Below, piece by piece: positions 35,275 through 46,813 of a stretch of DNA of 64,000 nucleotides; the stretch's first letter is position 1, and each line of letters opens with the position of its first letter. This DNA comes from Herbaspirillum sp. (GTDB lineage: Bacteria > Pseudomonadota > Gammaproteobacteria > Burkholderiales > Burkholderiaceae_D). The notes below the pieces were generated by a model that did not search any database, was not told the origin of the DNA, and saw only the letters and a program-made list of their open reading frames with translations. The position numbers and the translations under genes are program-made. The stretch spans positions 992,001 through 1,056,000 of the forward strand of contig NZ_JAGIBI010000001.1 in the NCBI RefSeq assembly GCF_017744395.1. Reading direction: 5' to 3'.

Positions 35275-35285
35275 ATGGAGTGTTT

Positions 35286-35359
35286 TGGAGGCGGGGGTCG
35301 GGATCGAACCGGCGTAGACGGCTTTGCAGGCCGCTGCATAACCACTTTGCTACCCCGCC
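35286..35359 (-). tRNA. tRNA-Cys (anticodon GCA)
   Basis: A 74-base cloverleaf with encoded CCA. Acceptor GGCGGGG pairs with CCCCGCC. The anticodon stem GCGGC/GCCGT holds loop CTGCAAA with GCA. It lies between tRNA-Gly copies, as in the enterobacterial glyW-cysT cluster. Confidence 0.96.
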
Positions 35360-35482
35360 TTGGGGACACGCATACTACCTAAAACGCGCGTTGTTTGCAA
35401 ACAGCTTTCTTGCAAACATTTTATCGACTGATCCAACCTTCGCTGCAACTGCACCGCTGATGCGTGCGCGCCTCGTACAATA

Positions 35483-35514
35483 AAAAAAGGAAGCTTTGTT
35501 AGGCTTCCTTTTTT
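35483..35514. terminator. Strong hairpin terminator after the first tRNA-Gly
   Basis: Stem AAAAAAGGAAGC / GCTTCCTTTTTT with an 8-base loop and flanking T/A runs on both strands. It separates the pgsA-proximal tRNA-Gly from the tRNA-Cys/Gly/Gly group. Confidence 0.85.
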
Positions 35515-35524
35515 CCAAGTAACC

Positions 35525-35600
35525 TGGAGCGGGAGAAGAGTCTCGAACTCTCGACCTATACCTTGGCAAGGTATCGCTCTACCAACTGAGCTACTCCCGC
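35525..35600 (-). tRNA. tRNA-Gly (anticodon GCC), copy 1
   Basis: Same 76-base sequence as the two copies downstream. It follows pgsA by 48 bases, as glyW follows pgsA in enterobacteria. Confidence 0.96.
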
Positions 35601-35648
35601 ATCGACAACAGAACGCTATTATAGGACGCGCTCAGAAATTGTCAACTA

Positions 35649-36233
35649 TCAATTGCTATTTTCCTGCACCTTCTTGATGAGCGGCATCGCGCGGCGCAGA
35701 TAGTAAAGCATCGACCATACCGTCAGCACCGCGGCCACGAACAGCAGGACCGCGCCCCACAGGCGCGTATCGACCACGCCCAGCAGCGTGTCGTAGTAGA
35801 GCAGCATGGGAATGGCGATCATCTGCGCGGTGGTCTTGATCTTGCCCAGCGAGCTCACCGCCACCGACTTGGAGGCGCCGATCTGCGCCATCCATTCGCG
35901 CAGCGCCGAGATCGCGATCTCGCGGCCGATGATGATGAAGGCGATGATGGGATGCACGCGGCCCAGATGCACCAGCACCAGCAAGGCGCCGGTGACCATC
36001 AGCTTGTCGGCCACCGGATCGAGGAAGGCGCCGAACGCCGAGGTCTGGTTCCAGCGGCGCGCCAGGAAACCGTCGAACCAGTCGGTCAGCGCGGCGACGA
36101 TGAACACGATGGTGGAGGCGATGCCCTGTTCGAAGCGGCTCAGGCCGATTTCCGGCAGGTAGAACACGCCGACGACCAGCGGGATCAGCGCGACCCGCAG
36201 CCAGGTCAGCAAAATGGGAATATTGAAAGGCAT
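35649..36233 (-). CDS. pgsA: CDP-diacylglycerol--glycerol-3-phosphate 3-phosphatidyltransferase
   Basis: A 194-residue inner-membrane enzyme that commits CDP-diacylglycerol to phosphatidylglycerol and cardiolipin. The CDP-alcohol phosphatidyltransferase motif D-G-x2-A-R-x8-G-x3-D-x3-D is fully present (DWFDGFLARRW ... GAFLDPVADK, about 60-85). About five hydrophobic helices follow. The start MPFNIPILLTWLRV is preferred to a GTG ten codons upstream by homology. It lies between uvrC and tRNA-Gly, a synteny shared with enterobacteria. Confidence 0.95.
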   Translation of the reverse strand: MPFNIPILLTWLRVALIPLVVGVFYLPEIGLSRFEQGIASTIVFIVAALTDWFDGFLARRWNQTSAFGAFLDPVADKLMVTGALLVLVHLGRVHPIIAFIIIGREIAISALREWMAQIGASKSVAVSSLGKIKTTAQMIAIPMLLYYDTLLGVVDTRLWGAVLLFVAAVLTVWSMLYYLRRAMPLIKKVQENSN

Positions 36234-36308
36234 ACGTCTTGTTGGTTTGAAAGCGGCGTACACAAAAAATTTTACCGAATAGTAGCAGAGTAGCCCTGTA
36301 TGCGGCTC

Positions 36309-38174
36309 CTAGTGCAACTGGCGGTAGATCTCTTCGGCTAGTTGGCGCGAGATGCCGTCCACCGACGCCAGCTCGTCGACGCTGGCGTCAGCCACCCCGC
36401 GCAGGCCGCCGAAACGCGCCAGCAAGCGCTGCCGCCGCTTGGCGCCGACGCCTTCGATCTCTTCCAGGCGCGAGGTCTGGCGCGCCTTGGCGCGCTTGGC
36501 GCGCATGCCGGTGATGGCGAAGCGGTGGGCCTCGTCGCGGATCTGCGCGATCAGCATCAGCGCGGCCGACTCCTTGCCCAGCTCCTTGGGTTCGCGGCCG
36601 TCGACGAACACCAGCGTTTCCAGGCCGACCTTGCGCCCTTCTCCCTTGGCCACGCCGACGATCAAGCCGATGTCCAGGCCCAATTCGGTAAATACCTGGC
36701 GCGCCATCTCCACCTGGCCGCGGCCGCCGTCGATGAGCACGATGTCGGGCATCACGCCTTCGCCGTTGGCGACCTTCTCATAGCGGCGCATCAGCACCTG
36801 GCGCATGGCGGCATAGTCGTCGCCGGGGGTGATGTCGTTGATGTTGTAGCGGCGGTACTCGCCGTTCTGCATCGCATGATGGTGGAACACCACGCACGAA
36901 GCCTGGGTGGCTTCGCCTTGCGTGTGGCTGATGTCGAAGCATTCGGCGCGCAGGTTTTCCAGGTCTTCGCCCTCCAGCCCCAGCACTTCGGCCAACGCGC
37001 GCGTGCGCGATTGCTGCGAACCCTGCTCCGACAGCAGCCGCGCCAGCGACAGCTCGGCGCCCTTGGCCGCCATCTCCAGCCATTGGCGGCGCTGGCCCTG
37101 CGGCTGGAAGGTCAGCGCGATGCGGTGGCCGCACTGCTCCATCAGCGCCATCATCAGCGCCGGATCGTCGAATTCGGTGCTGACGATCAACGAGGCGGGA
37201 ATGAACTTGTCGATGTAGTGCTGAGCCAGGAAAGCCTTGAGCACTTCGACTTCGATGCTCTCTTCGCCGGTAGCGAGCGCATCGTCCACCTGCGTCGGGA
37301 AATACGCGCGGTCGCCCAGGTGGCGGCCGCCGCGCACCATCGCCAGGTTGACGCAGGCGCGCCCGCCCTGCACCACCACGGCGATGATGTCGATGTCGGC
37401 GTCGCTTACCGTTTCCATGCTCTGCTGGTGCAGCACCGAGGACAACGACGAAATCTGGTCGCGCACCGCCGCCGCCTGCTCGAACTTGAGGTCGGCCGCG
37501 AAGGCGTGCATCTTTTGCTCCAGCGCCTGCATCACCTCGGTCTGGCGCCCACGTAGGAATTTCGAGGCGTTCTCGACATCGATGGCGTAGTCCTCGGCGC
37601 TGATCAGCTTCACGCACGGCCCGCTGCAGCGGTGGATCTGGTGCAGCAGGCAGGGCCGCGTACGGTTGGTGAAGACGCTGTCTTCGCAGGTGCGCAGCAG
37701 GAATACCTTCTGCAAAATCTGGATCGATTCCTTCACCGCGCCGGCATTCGGGAACGGGCCGAAGTACTGGCTGCGCTTGTCGACCGCGCCGCGGTAGTAG
37801 GCCATGCGCGGATAGGTGTGGCCGGTGAGCTTCAGGTAGGGATAGGACTTGTCGTCGCGGAACAGGATGTTGAAGCGCGGACGCAGGGTCTTGATCAGGT
37901 TGTTTTCCAGCAGCAGCGCCTCGGCCTCGCTACGCGTGACGGTAGTTTCAAGGCGCGCGATGCGCTCCACCATCATGGCGATGCGCGGGCTGGTCAGGGT
38001 CTTCTGGAAATAGCTGGAAACACGCTTCTTCAGGTCGCGCGCCTTGCCGACGTAGAGCACGTTGTCCTGCGCATCGAAGTAGCGGTAGACGCCGGGCAGG
38101 TGCGGCAGCCGCGCCACCGTCTCCAGCACGAGTTCGCGCGGATCGGGAAGCTGGGTGTCGGTAGGTTCGGGCAT
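36309..38174 (-). CDS. uvrC: UvrABC excinuclease subunit C
   Basis: A 621-residue dual endonuclease of nucleotide-excision repair that cuts on both sides of the lesion after UvrB loading. The N-terminal GIY-YIG nuclease ([20 protein letters not shown]), a central Cys-rich stretch and UVR motif (about 200-240), the RNase-H-like C-terminal nuclease ([29 protein letters not shown]) and tandem helix-hairpin-helix end are all visible. The start [12 protein letters not shown] is chosen by homology. pgsA follows after 75 bases and nagZ precedes it by 28 bases. Confidence 0.97.
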   Translation of the reverse strand: MPEPTDTQLPDPRELVLETVARLPHLPGVYRYFDAQDNVLYVGKARDLKKRVSSYFQKTLTSPRIAMMVERIARLETTVTRSEAEALLLENNLIKTLRPRFNILFRDDKSYPYLKLTGHTYPRMAYYRGAVDKRSQYFGPFPNAGAVKESIQILQKVFLLRTCEDSVFTNRTRPCLLHQIHRCSGPCVKLISAEDYAIDVENASKFLRGRQTEVMQALEQKMHAFAADLKFEQAAAVRDQISSLSSVLHQQSMETVSDADIDIIAVVVQGGRACVNLAMVRGGRHLGDRAYFPTQVDDALATGEESIEVEVLKAFLAQHYIDKFIPASLIVSTEFDDPALMMALMEQCGHRIALTFQPQGQRRQWLEMAAKGAELSLARLLSEQGSQQSRTRALAEVLGLEGEDLENLRAECFDISHTQGEATQASCVVFHHHAMQNGEYRRYNINDITPGDDYAAMRQVLMRRYEKVANGEGVMPDIVLIDGGRGQVEMARQVFTELGLDIGLIVGVAKGEGRKVGLETLVFVDGREPKELGKESAALMLIAQIRDEAHRFAITGMRAKRAKARQTSRLEEIEGVGAKRRQRLLARFGGLRGVADASVDELASVDGISRQLAEEIYRQLH

Positions 38175-38202
38175 GGCGGCTGGACGGTAAAGCGTACGGC
38201 AG

Positions 38203-39231
38203 TTACAGCGACAATACCAGCTCGCGCGCGGCCAGGTAGCGCGGGTCGGCCTGCAGCGCATCCCAGTCCAGGGCGGCCGATGTCGGGACCAGCGCCGCGC
38301 GGCGCGCCGTCGAGGCGGCATCGGTGCCGCCCTTGAGGCCGTTGAGGATCTGCCAGGCCTTGTCCGGCGAATTGCAGATCAGCGCGACGTCGCAGCCGGC
38401 GTCGATGGCCGCCTGCGCCGCGTCGAGCGCGCTGCCGGCGACACTGGCGCCGTGCATGCTGAGGTCGTCGCTGAAGATGACGCCCTGGAAGGCGAAGCGC
38501 TTGCGCAGCATGCCCAGCCACTTCTTCGAGAAGCCGGCGGGATGCTTGTCCACCTTCGGATAGATCACGTGCGCCGGCATCACTGCCGCCAGGCTCATGC
38601 CGAGCCAGTCGTAAGGCGTCGCATCCTCGCCGAGGATGGTGTCGAGCTCGCGCTCGTCCACGGGAATGGCCACATGCGAATCGGCTTCGACGAAACCGTG
38701 GCCGGGGAAATGCTTGCCGCAATTGGCCATGCCCGCCAGCGCCAGGCCATGGTTCAGGCTCTTGGCCAGCAGCGTGACCACGCGCGGATCGCGGTGGAAG
38801 GCGCGCGCGCCGATCACCGTGGAGACGCCATAGTCGAGGTCCAGCACCGGCGTGAACGACAGGTCGATGCCACAGGCGCGCAATTCGGAAGCCAGCACGA
38901 AGCCGGTCGCCGTGGCCAGCTTGGCGGCGTGCAGCACGTCCTTGTCCCAGGCCTCGCCCAGCTTGCCCATGGCGGGCAGGAGCGTAAAGCCGTCGGTACG
39001 GAAACGCTGTACCCGGCCGCCTTCGTGGTCGACCGCGATCAGCACGCCGGGGCGGGCACGGCGGATGGCCGCGGTCAATTCGGTCAGCTGGGTGCGGTTC
39101 TCGTAATTCCGGGTGAACAGGATGACGCCGCCGGTCAGCGGGTGCTGGATGCGCTTGATATCGTCCGCGTCCAGGCGCGTGCCGACCACGTCCAGCATGA
39201 CCGGCCCCAGGGCCTTGCCTGTATTGCTCAT
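38203..39231 (-). CDS. nagZ: Beta-N-acetylhexosaminidase NagZ
   Basis: A 342-residue cytosolic glycoside hydrolase family 3 enzyme that removes GlcNAc from anhydro-muropeptides during cell-wall recycling. The hallmark [18 protein letters not shown] holds the catalytic His loop. [13 protein letters not shown] carries the nucleophile Asp, and [12 protein letters not shown] is conserved. It starts at ATGA overlapping the acpS stop, indicating translational coupling. In other bacteria its product can induce AmpC via AmpR; no ampR is visible here. Confidence 0.95.
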   Translation of the reverse strand: MSNTGKALGPVMLDVVGTRLDADDIKRIQHPLTGGVILFTRNYENRTQLTELTAAIRRARPGVLIAVDHEGGRVQRFRTDGFTLLPAMGKLGEAWDKDVLHAAKLATATGFVLASELRACGIDLSFTPVLDLDYGVSTVIGARAFHRDPRVVTLLAKSLNHGLALAGMANCGKHFPGHGFVEADSHVAIPVDERELDTILGEDATPYDWLGMSLAAVMPAHVIYPKVDKHPAGFSKKWLGMLRKRFAFQGVIFSDDLSMHGASVAGSALDAAQAAIDAGCDVALICNSPDKAWQILNGLKGGTDAASTARRAALVPTSAALDWDALQADPRYLAARELVLSL

Positions 39232-39620
39232 GACTTCTCCACAATGACAAATGCGACGGCGTATTCCGCCTCGTCGGTAATCGAAACCTGGGCCGACAGG
39301 CCCTGTTGCTCCATCCACTCCTGCAGCGCGCCGCTGCACACCGCCACCGGCTTGCCGCTGGGCGCGTTCAGCACCTGCATGGCGCGCCAGGTCATGGGCA
39401 TGCGCATGCCCATGCCGATGGCCTTGGAAAAGGCTTCCTTGGCGGCAAAGCGGGTGGCCAGGAAACGGATGCCACGCGCCTCGACCTTGGCCTTGCGCCG
39501 CAGGTATTTCTGCATTTCCTCCGGCCCCAGGATCTTTTCGGCGAAACGATCGCCGTGACGACCCAGCGCGGCTTGCACGCGCGAGATCTGGAGGATGTCG
39601 GTGCCGATGCCGTAGATCAT
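39228..39620 (-). CDS. acpS: Holo-[acyl-carrier-protein] synthase
   Basis: A 130-residue phosphopantetheinyl transferase that activates acyl carrier protein with the CoA-derived 4'-phosphopantetheine. The two signature motifs are [12 protein letters not shown] (Asp for Mg2+) and [15 protein letters not shown]. It overlaps both pdxJ (ATGA) and nagZ (ATGA), so all three are tightly coupled. Its substrate AcpP is encoded 13 kb upstream in the fab cluster. Confidence 0.96.
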   Translation of the reverse strand: MIYGIGTDILQISRVQAALGRHGDRFAEKILGPEEMQKYLRRKAKVEARGIRFLATRFAAKEAFSKAIGMGMRMPMTWRAMQVLNAPSGKPVAVCSGALQEWMEQQGLSAQVSITDEAEYAVAFVIVEKS

Positions 39621-40387
39621 GCCTTGCCAATGGCAGCCAGGCGCGCCTTGACCATGATCGCCTTCATCTCGGAAACGGCATTGCGCCAGCCGGCGAACAC
39701 CGCATGCGCCACGATCGCGTGGCCGATATTGAGCTCGGCGATTTGCGGGATGGCCGCGATCGCCTGCACGTTGGTGTAGTGCAGGCCGTGGCCGGCATTG
39801 ACCTTGAGGCCCTGCCTGACGCCTTCCAGCACGCTGCCCTGGATGCGTTCCAGCTCGGCCTGCTGCTCCTGCGCGCTGGTGGCGTCGGCGTAGCGGCCGG
39901 TATGCAGTTCGATCACCGGCGCGCCGGCTTCGGCGGCGGCCTTGATCTGCTGCGGATCGGGATCAATGAACAGCGAAACGCGGATGCCTTCCTGCTGCAA
40001 CTGGCGAATCGCGGCTTGCACATCAGAGAAATGGCCGATCACGTCGAGGCCGCCTTCGGTGGTCACCTCGGTGCGCTTCTCCGGCACCAGGCAGACATCC
40101 TGCGGCTTAATGGCGCAGGCGAAATCGATCATCTCGCGCGTCACCGCCGCTTCCAGGTTCATACGCGTCTTGAGCAGCGGACGGATCGCCTTCACGTCGG
40201 CATCGCGGATGTGGCGACGGTCTTCGCGCAGGTGCAGCGTGATGGCGTCGGCACCGGCTTCTTCCGCTTCCAGCGCGGCCTTGATCGGATCGGGATAGGT
40301 CGTGCCGCGGGCATTGCGCAAAGTGGCGACGTGGTCGATGTTGATGCCCAGTTCAATGGATGGGCCGGCAGGCTGCAGGAAGCTCAT
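39617..40387 (-). CDS. pdxJ: Pyridoxine 5'-phosphate synthase
   Basis: A 256-residue TIM-barrel enzyme that closes the pyridoxine ring from 1-deoxyxylulose 5-phosphate and 3-amino-2-oxopropyl phosphate in vitamin B6 synthesis. Conserved stretches are [49 protein letters not shown] and [12 protein letters not shown]. Order recO-pdxJ-acpS is conserved with enterobacteria. There are 143 bases between recO and pdxJ. Confidence 0.97.
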   Translation of the reverse strand: MSFLQPAGPSIELGINIDHVATLRNARGTTYPDPIKAALEAEEAGADAITLHLREDRRHIRDADVKAIRPLLKTRMNLEAAVTREMIDFACAIKPQDVCLVPEKRTEVTTEGGLDVIGHFSDVQAAIRQLQQEGIRVSLFIDPDPQQIKAAAEAGAPVIELHTGRYADATSAQEQQAELERIQGSVLEGVRQGLKVNAGHGLHYTNVQAIAAIPQIAELNIGHAIVAHAVFAGWRNAVSEMKAIMVKARLAAIGKA

Positions 40388-40530
40388 GGCGTCTCGAATC
40401 GTGTGTGCGGGGTTCTGTGGAGGCGGCGCCTGCGCGGCGCCGGAAACCGGTGATTTTATCCATATCGGCGGGCGCCCGGTTGATCTGCCGCCAACTTTGC
40501 AGCGCTGTACGATGCAAAGTTGGCGCCGGA

Positions 40531-41376
40531 TCAGAGCTGCATCAGGTCGATCAGGATCTGGCGCGTATTGAGCTGGGCGCCGCCGAGATGGTGGGCCAGC
40601 AGGTAACGCATCAAGAATTTGCTTTGCAGCTGGGTGGTCGGGTCGCTATAGTCTTCGCGCTCCATGTCCAGCAAGGTCTTGCCGGACACTTTCGGCGCCC
40701 GGTCGGACAGGCGCTCGGGACGGGTGCCCTGCTCCGGGTCGACCACGTACACGCCATCCGGCTGCACCGCCTTGCCGCTGACCGTGCACAGGCCCCAGTT
40801 GCCGGCCACGCCGGTCTGCTTCAACAGGATGCGTTCGAACTGGCGCAGCACGATGGGCGCATTCTCGCCGTGGGCCAGTTTGTTCAGGGTTGCCACGTAG
40901 TGGTCGAACAGCGCCGGGTGCGCATCTTCGCGCGCCAGCAGCTTGACCAGCAATTCGTTGAGGTAGAAGCCGCACAGCAGCGCCGATTTCTCCAGCGGCA
41001 GCAGGCCGCCTACCCATTCGGCTTCGGTCAGCGTGCGCACTTCGGACTTGCCGCTCCACGACAGCGAGAGCGGCTGGAAAGTCTGCAGCGCGCCGCGCAG
41101 CTTGGAATGCGGACGCTTGGCGCCCTTGGCCACCAACGCCACCCGGCCATGGTCGCGCGAGAAGACGTCGACGATCAGGCTGGTTTCCTTATACGGATAG
41201 CTGTGCAGGATGAAGCCCGGCTGCGCCTGCACCCGGTGCTCTTTTTCCGGGACGGCGCGGCTGCGCGCCGGCGCGCGCGCGGGCTTTTTGGCCTCGCTCC
41301 TGGCCGGTGCGGAAACCGCTGCGGCGGCGCCTTCGGCCTGGCCGGCAAGCTGGGATTCGGAAAGCACGGTAGTCAT
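40531..41376 (-). CDS. recO: DNA repair protein RecO
   Basis: RecF-pathway mediator that helps load RecA on SSB-coated DNA; 281 residues. The OB-fold core begins at [20 protein letters not shown], followed by [13 protein letters not shown] and a C-terminal helical domain. About 50 residues rich in Ala, Lys, Pro and Arg precede the usual start of the family and are probably disordered; a downstream start cannot be excluded because no ribosome-binding site was decisive. It sits between era and pdxJ, its usual place. Confidence 0.93.
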   Translation of the reverse strand: MTTVLSESQLAGQAEGAAAAVSAPARSEAKKPARAPARSRAVPEKEHRVQAQPGFILHSYPYKETSLIVDVFSRDHGRVALVAKGAKRPHSKLRGALQTFQPLSLSWSGKSEVRTLTEAEWVGGLLPLEKSALLCGFYLNELLVKLLAREDAHPALFDHYVATLNKLAHGENAPIVLRQFERILLKQTGVAGNWGLCTVSGKAVQPDGVYVVDPEQGTRPERLSDRAPKVSGKTLLDMEREDYSDPTTQLQSKFLMRYLLAHHLGGAQLNTRQILIDLMQL

Positions 41377-41424
41377 CGATATCCGTCCTGAATGCGTTGT
41401 GCAGCGTCCGGCGAGATGCCGGGA

Positions 41425-42351
41425 TTACTCGTAACCGTAGGCGCGCAAGCCGGCTTCGTTGTCGGCCCAGCCGGATTTGACCTTGACCCAGATTTCCAGG
41501 TAGACCGGGCCGCCGAACAGGCGCTCCATGTCGAGCCGGGCCTGGGTCGAGATTTCCTTCAGGCGCGCGCCTTTCTGGCCGATCACCATGGCCTTGTGGT
41601 TGTCGCGCTCGACCAGGATGGCGGCGAACACGCGGCGCAGGTTGCCTTCCTGCTCGAACTTCTCGACCAGCACGGTGCTGGTGTAGGGCAGCTCTTCGCC
41701 GACGAAGCGGAACACCTTCTCGCGCACGATTTCGGAGGCCAGGAATTTCTCGCTGCGGTCGGTGATGTCGTCCTCATCGAACATCGGCGGGTTGTGCGGC
41801 AGCAGCTTGCGAATCTCCTCCTGCAAGGCGTCCAGCTGGAAGCGCTGCTTGGCCGACACCGGCACCACCGCGGCGAAATCGCGGTGCGAAGCGACCTCCT
41901 GCGCGAACGGCATCAGCGTGGCCTTGTCCTTGTTGCGGTCGGACTTGTTGAGCACCAGGATGCACGGCACGTTGGCCGGCAGCAGGTCCATCACCTGCTT
42001 GTCGGCCGGGCCGAAGGTGCCGGCCTCGATCACGAACAGGATCACGTCGGCCGCCGTCAGCGTGTTGGTGACGGTACGGTTGAGCGTCTTGTTCAAGGCA
42101 TTGCTGTGGCGGGTCTGGAAGCCCGGCGTATCGACGTAGACGTATTGCGTATCGCCGATGGTCTGGATGCCGGTGATGCGGTGGCGCGTGGTCTGCGCCT
42201 TGCGCGAGGTAATGCTGACCTTGGCGCCCACCAGGACGTTCATCAAGGTCGATTTGCCGACGTTGGGACGGCCCACGATGGCGATATAGCCACAGCGGTA
42301 ATCGCCCGGCGTCGATGCCGGCTCGCTGCCGGCCATTGGAGAATCTGTCAT
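41425..42351 (-). CDS. era: GTPase Era
   Basis: A 308-residue GTPase required for 16S rRNA processing and 30S maturation. The G1 loop is [10 protein letters not shown]3 is DTPGFQ, and G4 is NKSD. The C-terminal KH domain has the [26 protein letters not shown]-binding core (shown in part). Its start overlaps the rnc stop as ATGA. Gene order rnc-era-recO is conserved. Confidence 0.97.
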   Translation of the reverse strand: MTDSPMAGSEPASTPGDYRCGYIAIVGRPNVGKSTLMNVLVGAKVSITSRKAQTTRHRITGIQTIGDTQYVYVDTPGFQTRHSNALNKTLNRTVTNTLTAADVILFVIEAGTFGPADKQVMDLLPANVPCILVLNKSDRNKDKATLMPFAQEVASHRDFAAVVPVSAKQRFQLDALQEEIRKLLPHNPPMFDEDDITDRSEKFLASEIVREKVFRFVGEELPYTSTVLVEKFEQEGNLRRVFAAILVERDNHKAMVIGQKGARLKEISTQARLDMERLFGGPVYLEIWVKVKSGWADNEAGLRAYGYE

Positions 42352-43337
42352 GCTGTCCTGGATTGCGTGGCAGCCGGGGCTGCCGATAGGGGTTCTGCCG
42401 GTGCCGCTTCGCTGCGGTCGCCTTTGTTGCCGGCCTGGTTGCGGACTTCCTTCGCGGCTTTTTCCTGCTTGTCAGTTTTGTCGGTCTTGTCGGCCTTTTC
42501 AACCGTCTTGTCGGCTTTTTCAGCCTTTTCCGCGCGGCCGCCCTTGGCGACTGCCGGTTCAGGGGCATCCGGCTGGATGGTGGCGATGCCGGCCAGTTTC
42601 AGTTGGGTCGTGCGCGTGCGCGGCTTGCGGGCGGCCGACGGCGTCTTGGCCAGCGCCAGCTGCACCGCTTCCAGCGCCAGCTTGGCCGCGGCCTGCTCGC
42701 CGGCACGACGGCTGCCGCCGGTGCCGAAGACCTGGATATCCAGCTTGGGCACCAGGCATTCGATTTCGAATTCCTGGTTGTGGGCGGCGCCGTGGGTGGC
42801 GATGACGTTGTATTGCGGCAGCGGGATTTTCTTCCCCTGCAGGAACTCCTGCAGCAGGGTCTTGGCGTCCTTGCCCAGCGTGCGCGGATCGACGTGGTCC
42901 AGTATCGGCAGGTACAGCGCGCGGATCACCGCGCGCGCCGCTTCGAAACCGGAATCGAGGAAGATCGCGCCGAACAGCGCTTCCAGCGTGTCGGCCAAGA
43001 TCGACGGGCGGCGGAAACCACCCGACTTCAGTTCGCCCTCGCCCAGGCGCAGGAACTGCGACAGTTCGAGCCGCTGGGCGATTTCATAGAGGGATTGCTG
43101 CTTGACCAGGTTGGCGCGCAGGCGCGAGAGGTCGCCTTCATCGATCTTGTCGTAGCGGTCGAACAGCAGCGAAGCCACCACGCAGTTCAGCACCGAATCG
43201 CCAAGGAACTCCAGCCGCTCATTATGCAAGGCGCTATGGCTACGGTGCGTCAAGGCCTGCTGCAGCAAAGAAGCGTCCTTGAAGTTGTGGCCTAGCCGAT
43301 GTTGCAAGAGTTGAGGATCCATTTTCTCATCCGTCAT
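42348..43337 (-). CDS. rnc: Ribonuclease III with a charged C-terminal extension
   Basis: Double-strand-specific endoribonuclease for rRNA and mRNA processing. The catalytic signature [12 protein letters not shown] (about 38-49) and acidic residues, followed by the double-stranded RNA-binding domain (about 155-225), are normal. The protein continues for about 100 further residues, a low-complexity tail with repeats of the type KADKT between about 265 and 295, absent from the 226-residue E. coli enzyme but seen as a trend in Burkholderiales. It precedes era with a 4-base overlap. Confidence 0.95.
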   Translation of the reverse strand: MTDEKMDPQLLQHRLGHNFKDASLLQQALTHRSHSALHNERLEFLGDSVLNCVVASLLFDRYDKIDEGDLSRLRANLVKQQSLYEIAQRLELSQFLRLGEGELKSGGFRRPSILADTLEALFGAIFLDSGFEAARAVIRALYLPILDHVDPRTLGKDAKTLLQEFLQGKKIPLPQYNVIATHGAAHNQEFEIECLVPKLDIQVFGTGGSRRAGEQAAAKLALEAVQLALAKTPSAARKPRTRTTQLKLAGIATIQPDAPEPAVAKGGRAEKAEKADKTVEKADKTDKTDKQEKAAKEVRNQAGNKGDRSEAAPAEPLSAAPAATQSRTA

Positions 43338-43494
43338 TCAGGCCGTCGACCGAGCGGCGCGCAAGGCGCTGCGCACATCGGCCCGGCCTGATCAGTCAGC
43401 GGGATCGGTTCAAAGCAAAGCTGAAACTGCTCCGGTCTGCCTCCACAATGCAAAAAATGCTCAATGGAAACTGCTTACCAGGATGCGGCCGCTG

Positions 43495-44409
43495 TTACTT
43501 GAAGCTGCCGATCCGCTTCAAATCGCCCAGGTTCATCCAGACGAAGAATGCTTTTCCGACAATGTTGCGGTCGGGGACAAAGCCCCAGTAACGGCTGTCC
43601 AGGCTGTTGTCGCGGTTGTCGCCCATCATGAAGTACTCGCCCTGCGGTACCGTGCAGGCAAAACCCTCGGCGTTATAGGTGCACAGCTCGTGATGCGGGA
43701 AGGCATCGGGGTTGGGCACGAAGTTGGGAGCGCGCTCATCCGTCAGGATCCTGTGCTCCACGCCGGTCAGTTTTTCCTGCCATTGCTTATAGTACGTCAG
43801 ATTTTCCTCGTCCAGATAATCCGGCAGCGCTTTATAAGAAATTTCTTCACCATTGACGGTTAAGCGCTTGTTTTTATAGACTATTTTATCACCGGGCACG
43901 CCAACAACACGCTTGATGTAGTCGACCGTCATATCCTTCGGATACTTGAAGACCATGACATCGCCGCGTTGCGGATCGTTCACTTCGATGATCTTCTTGT
44001 TAATGATCGGCAGGCGGATGCCGTAGGTGTATTTGTTCACCAGGATCAGGTCGCCCACCAGCAGCGTCGGCACCATCGAGCTGGATGGAATCTTGAACGG
44101 TTCGAACAGGAAGGAACGCAGGAAGAACACCAGCGCGATCACCGGGAAGAAGCTGCCGGAATATTCGATCCATGCCGGCTGCTTGAGCAGCTTGGACTGC
44201 AGCTCGGCGCGGCTGCCGGCCACATTGCCTTCGCGCTTGATGCCTTCGGCGCTGTCGCGCGCCACGCGGGCATCGAACTCGGCCAGCGCGGCATCGGCGC
44301 GGGCGCGGCGCTGCTTGGCGAGGACGAACACATCGACAAACCAGACCACGCCGGTCACCACCATCAAGACGAACAGAATCAGTGCGAAGTTGCCCAACAA
44401 TGCCTGCAT
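43495..44409 (-). CDS. lepB: Signal peptidase I
   Basis: A 304-residue inner-membrane serine protease that removes signal peptides from exported proteins. Two membrane segments (about 5-25 and 80-100) precede the catalytic Ser in FKIPSSSMVPTLLVGD and the catalytic Lys in YIKRVVGVPGDK. GDNRDNSLDSRYWGFVP completes the family boxes. The start MQALLGNFALI is chosen by its two-base spacing from lepA and family match. Confidence 0.96.
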   Translation of the reverse strand: MQALLGNFALILFVLMVVTGVVWFVDVFVLAKQRRARADAALAEFDARVARDSAEGIKREGNVAGSRAELQSKLLKQPAWIEYSGSFFPVIALVFFLRSFLFEPFKIPSSSMVPTLLVGDLILVNKYTYGIRLPIINKKIIEVNDPQRGDVMVFKYPKDMTVDYIKRVVGVPGDKIVYKNKRLTVNGEEISYKALPDYLDEENLTYYKQWQEKLTGVEHRILTDERAPNFVPNPDAFPHHELCTYNAEGFACTVPQGEYFMMGDNRDNSLDSRYWGFVPDRNIVGKAFFVWMNLGDLKRIGSFK

Positions 44410-44411
44410 GT

Positions 44412-46205
<1,794 letters not shown>

Positions 46206-46224
46206 TAACAGACGGGAAACGATG

Positions 46225-46269
46225 AAAAAAGGCGCTCAGTAGCGGGAGCAGTCCCGGCCGAGCGCCTTT
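46225..46269 (-). terminator. Terminator-like hairpin between the glutaredoxin gene and lepA
   Basis: Outer stem GGCGCTC / GAGCGCC and inner stem CGGGA / TCCCG, followed on the minus strand by T6, ending 20 bases before the lepA start. It is either the end of the upstream transcript or a leader attenuator. Confidence 0.7.
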
Positions 46270-46439
46270 GCAACAGCTTGTTCGACCCGGCATTTTACCG
46301 GATTTCAGAGGGAGAAGCCCGCTTTTCCGGCGTCGCGGTCTGCCTGCGGCCTTGCGCCATCCTCCTGAAAACTTTTCATTGCGACAATTTTTTGCCTGCG
46401 GCGAGCCTTGGACGGGTTTCAGGCGCGCCGCCCGCCGGC

Positions 46440-46724
46440 TCAGGCGCCGGAATCCCCGCCGGCAAGAAACGTCGCCAACCGCTGCGCATCGAGGTGATAG
46501 TGGCAAAGCCTGACCGCCGGCGCGCCGTTTCGGCTGGCGAGCAAGACCGGCACCAGCTCGTCGTATTGCTCGACCAGCGCCGCGTCGGCATCCACATCCA
46601 CCATCTCTACCCCGGCCGGGATATCCCCCAGTGCCGCTATTAGGGCATCCCGCATGTCATCGCACAAATGGCAGTAGCTGCGGGAATAGATGACGAAATG
46701 CAGCGCATCGGCTTCCTTGGGCAT
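46440..46724 (-). CDS. Glutaredoxin-like family protein
   Basis: A 94-residue thioredoxin-fold protein of the DUF836/glutaredoxin-like type, with active-site-like CHLC in FVIYSRSYCHLCDDMRDAL and the cis-Pro in ELVPVLL. The start MPKEADALHF is chosen by fit to the fold. It lies between mucD and lepA, a common place in betaproteobacteria, but is bracketed by two terminators. A thiol-redox role is inferred. Its substrate is unknown. Confidence 0.85.
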   Translation of the reverse strand: MPKEADALHFVIYSRSYCHLCDDMRDALIAALGDIPAGVEMVDVDADAALVEQYDELVPVLLASRNGAPAVRLCHYHLDAQRLATFLAGGDSGA

Positions 46725-46751
46725 GTCAGCATCCTTGGTACAGATCAATGT

Positions 46752-46784
46752 AAAAAGGCTGCGCCCCATGCGGAGCGCAGCCTT
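46752..46784 (-). terminator. Intrinsic terminator of the rpoE-mucD operon
   Basis: Stem AAGGCTGCGC / GCGCAGCCTT with a 10-base loop, followed on the minus strand by T-rich sequence, 30 bases after the mucD stop. Confidence 0.8.
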
Positions 46785-46813
46785 GCGCAGCCCCTACTCC
46801 AGGCCCACGGCGG

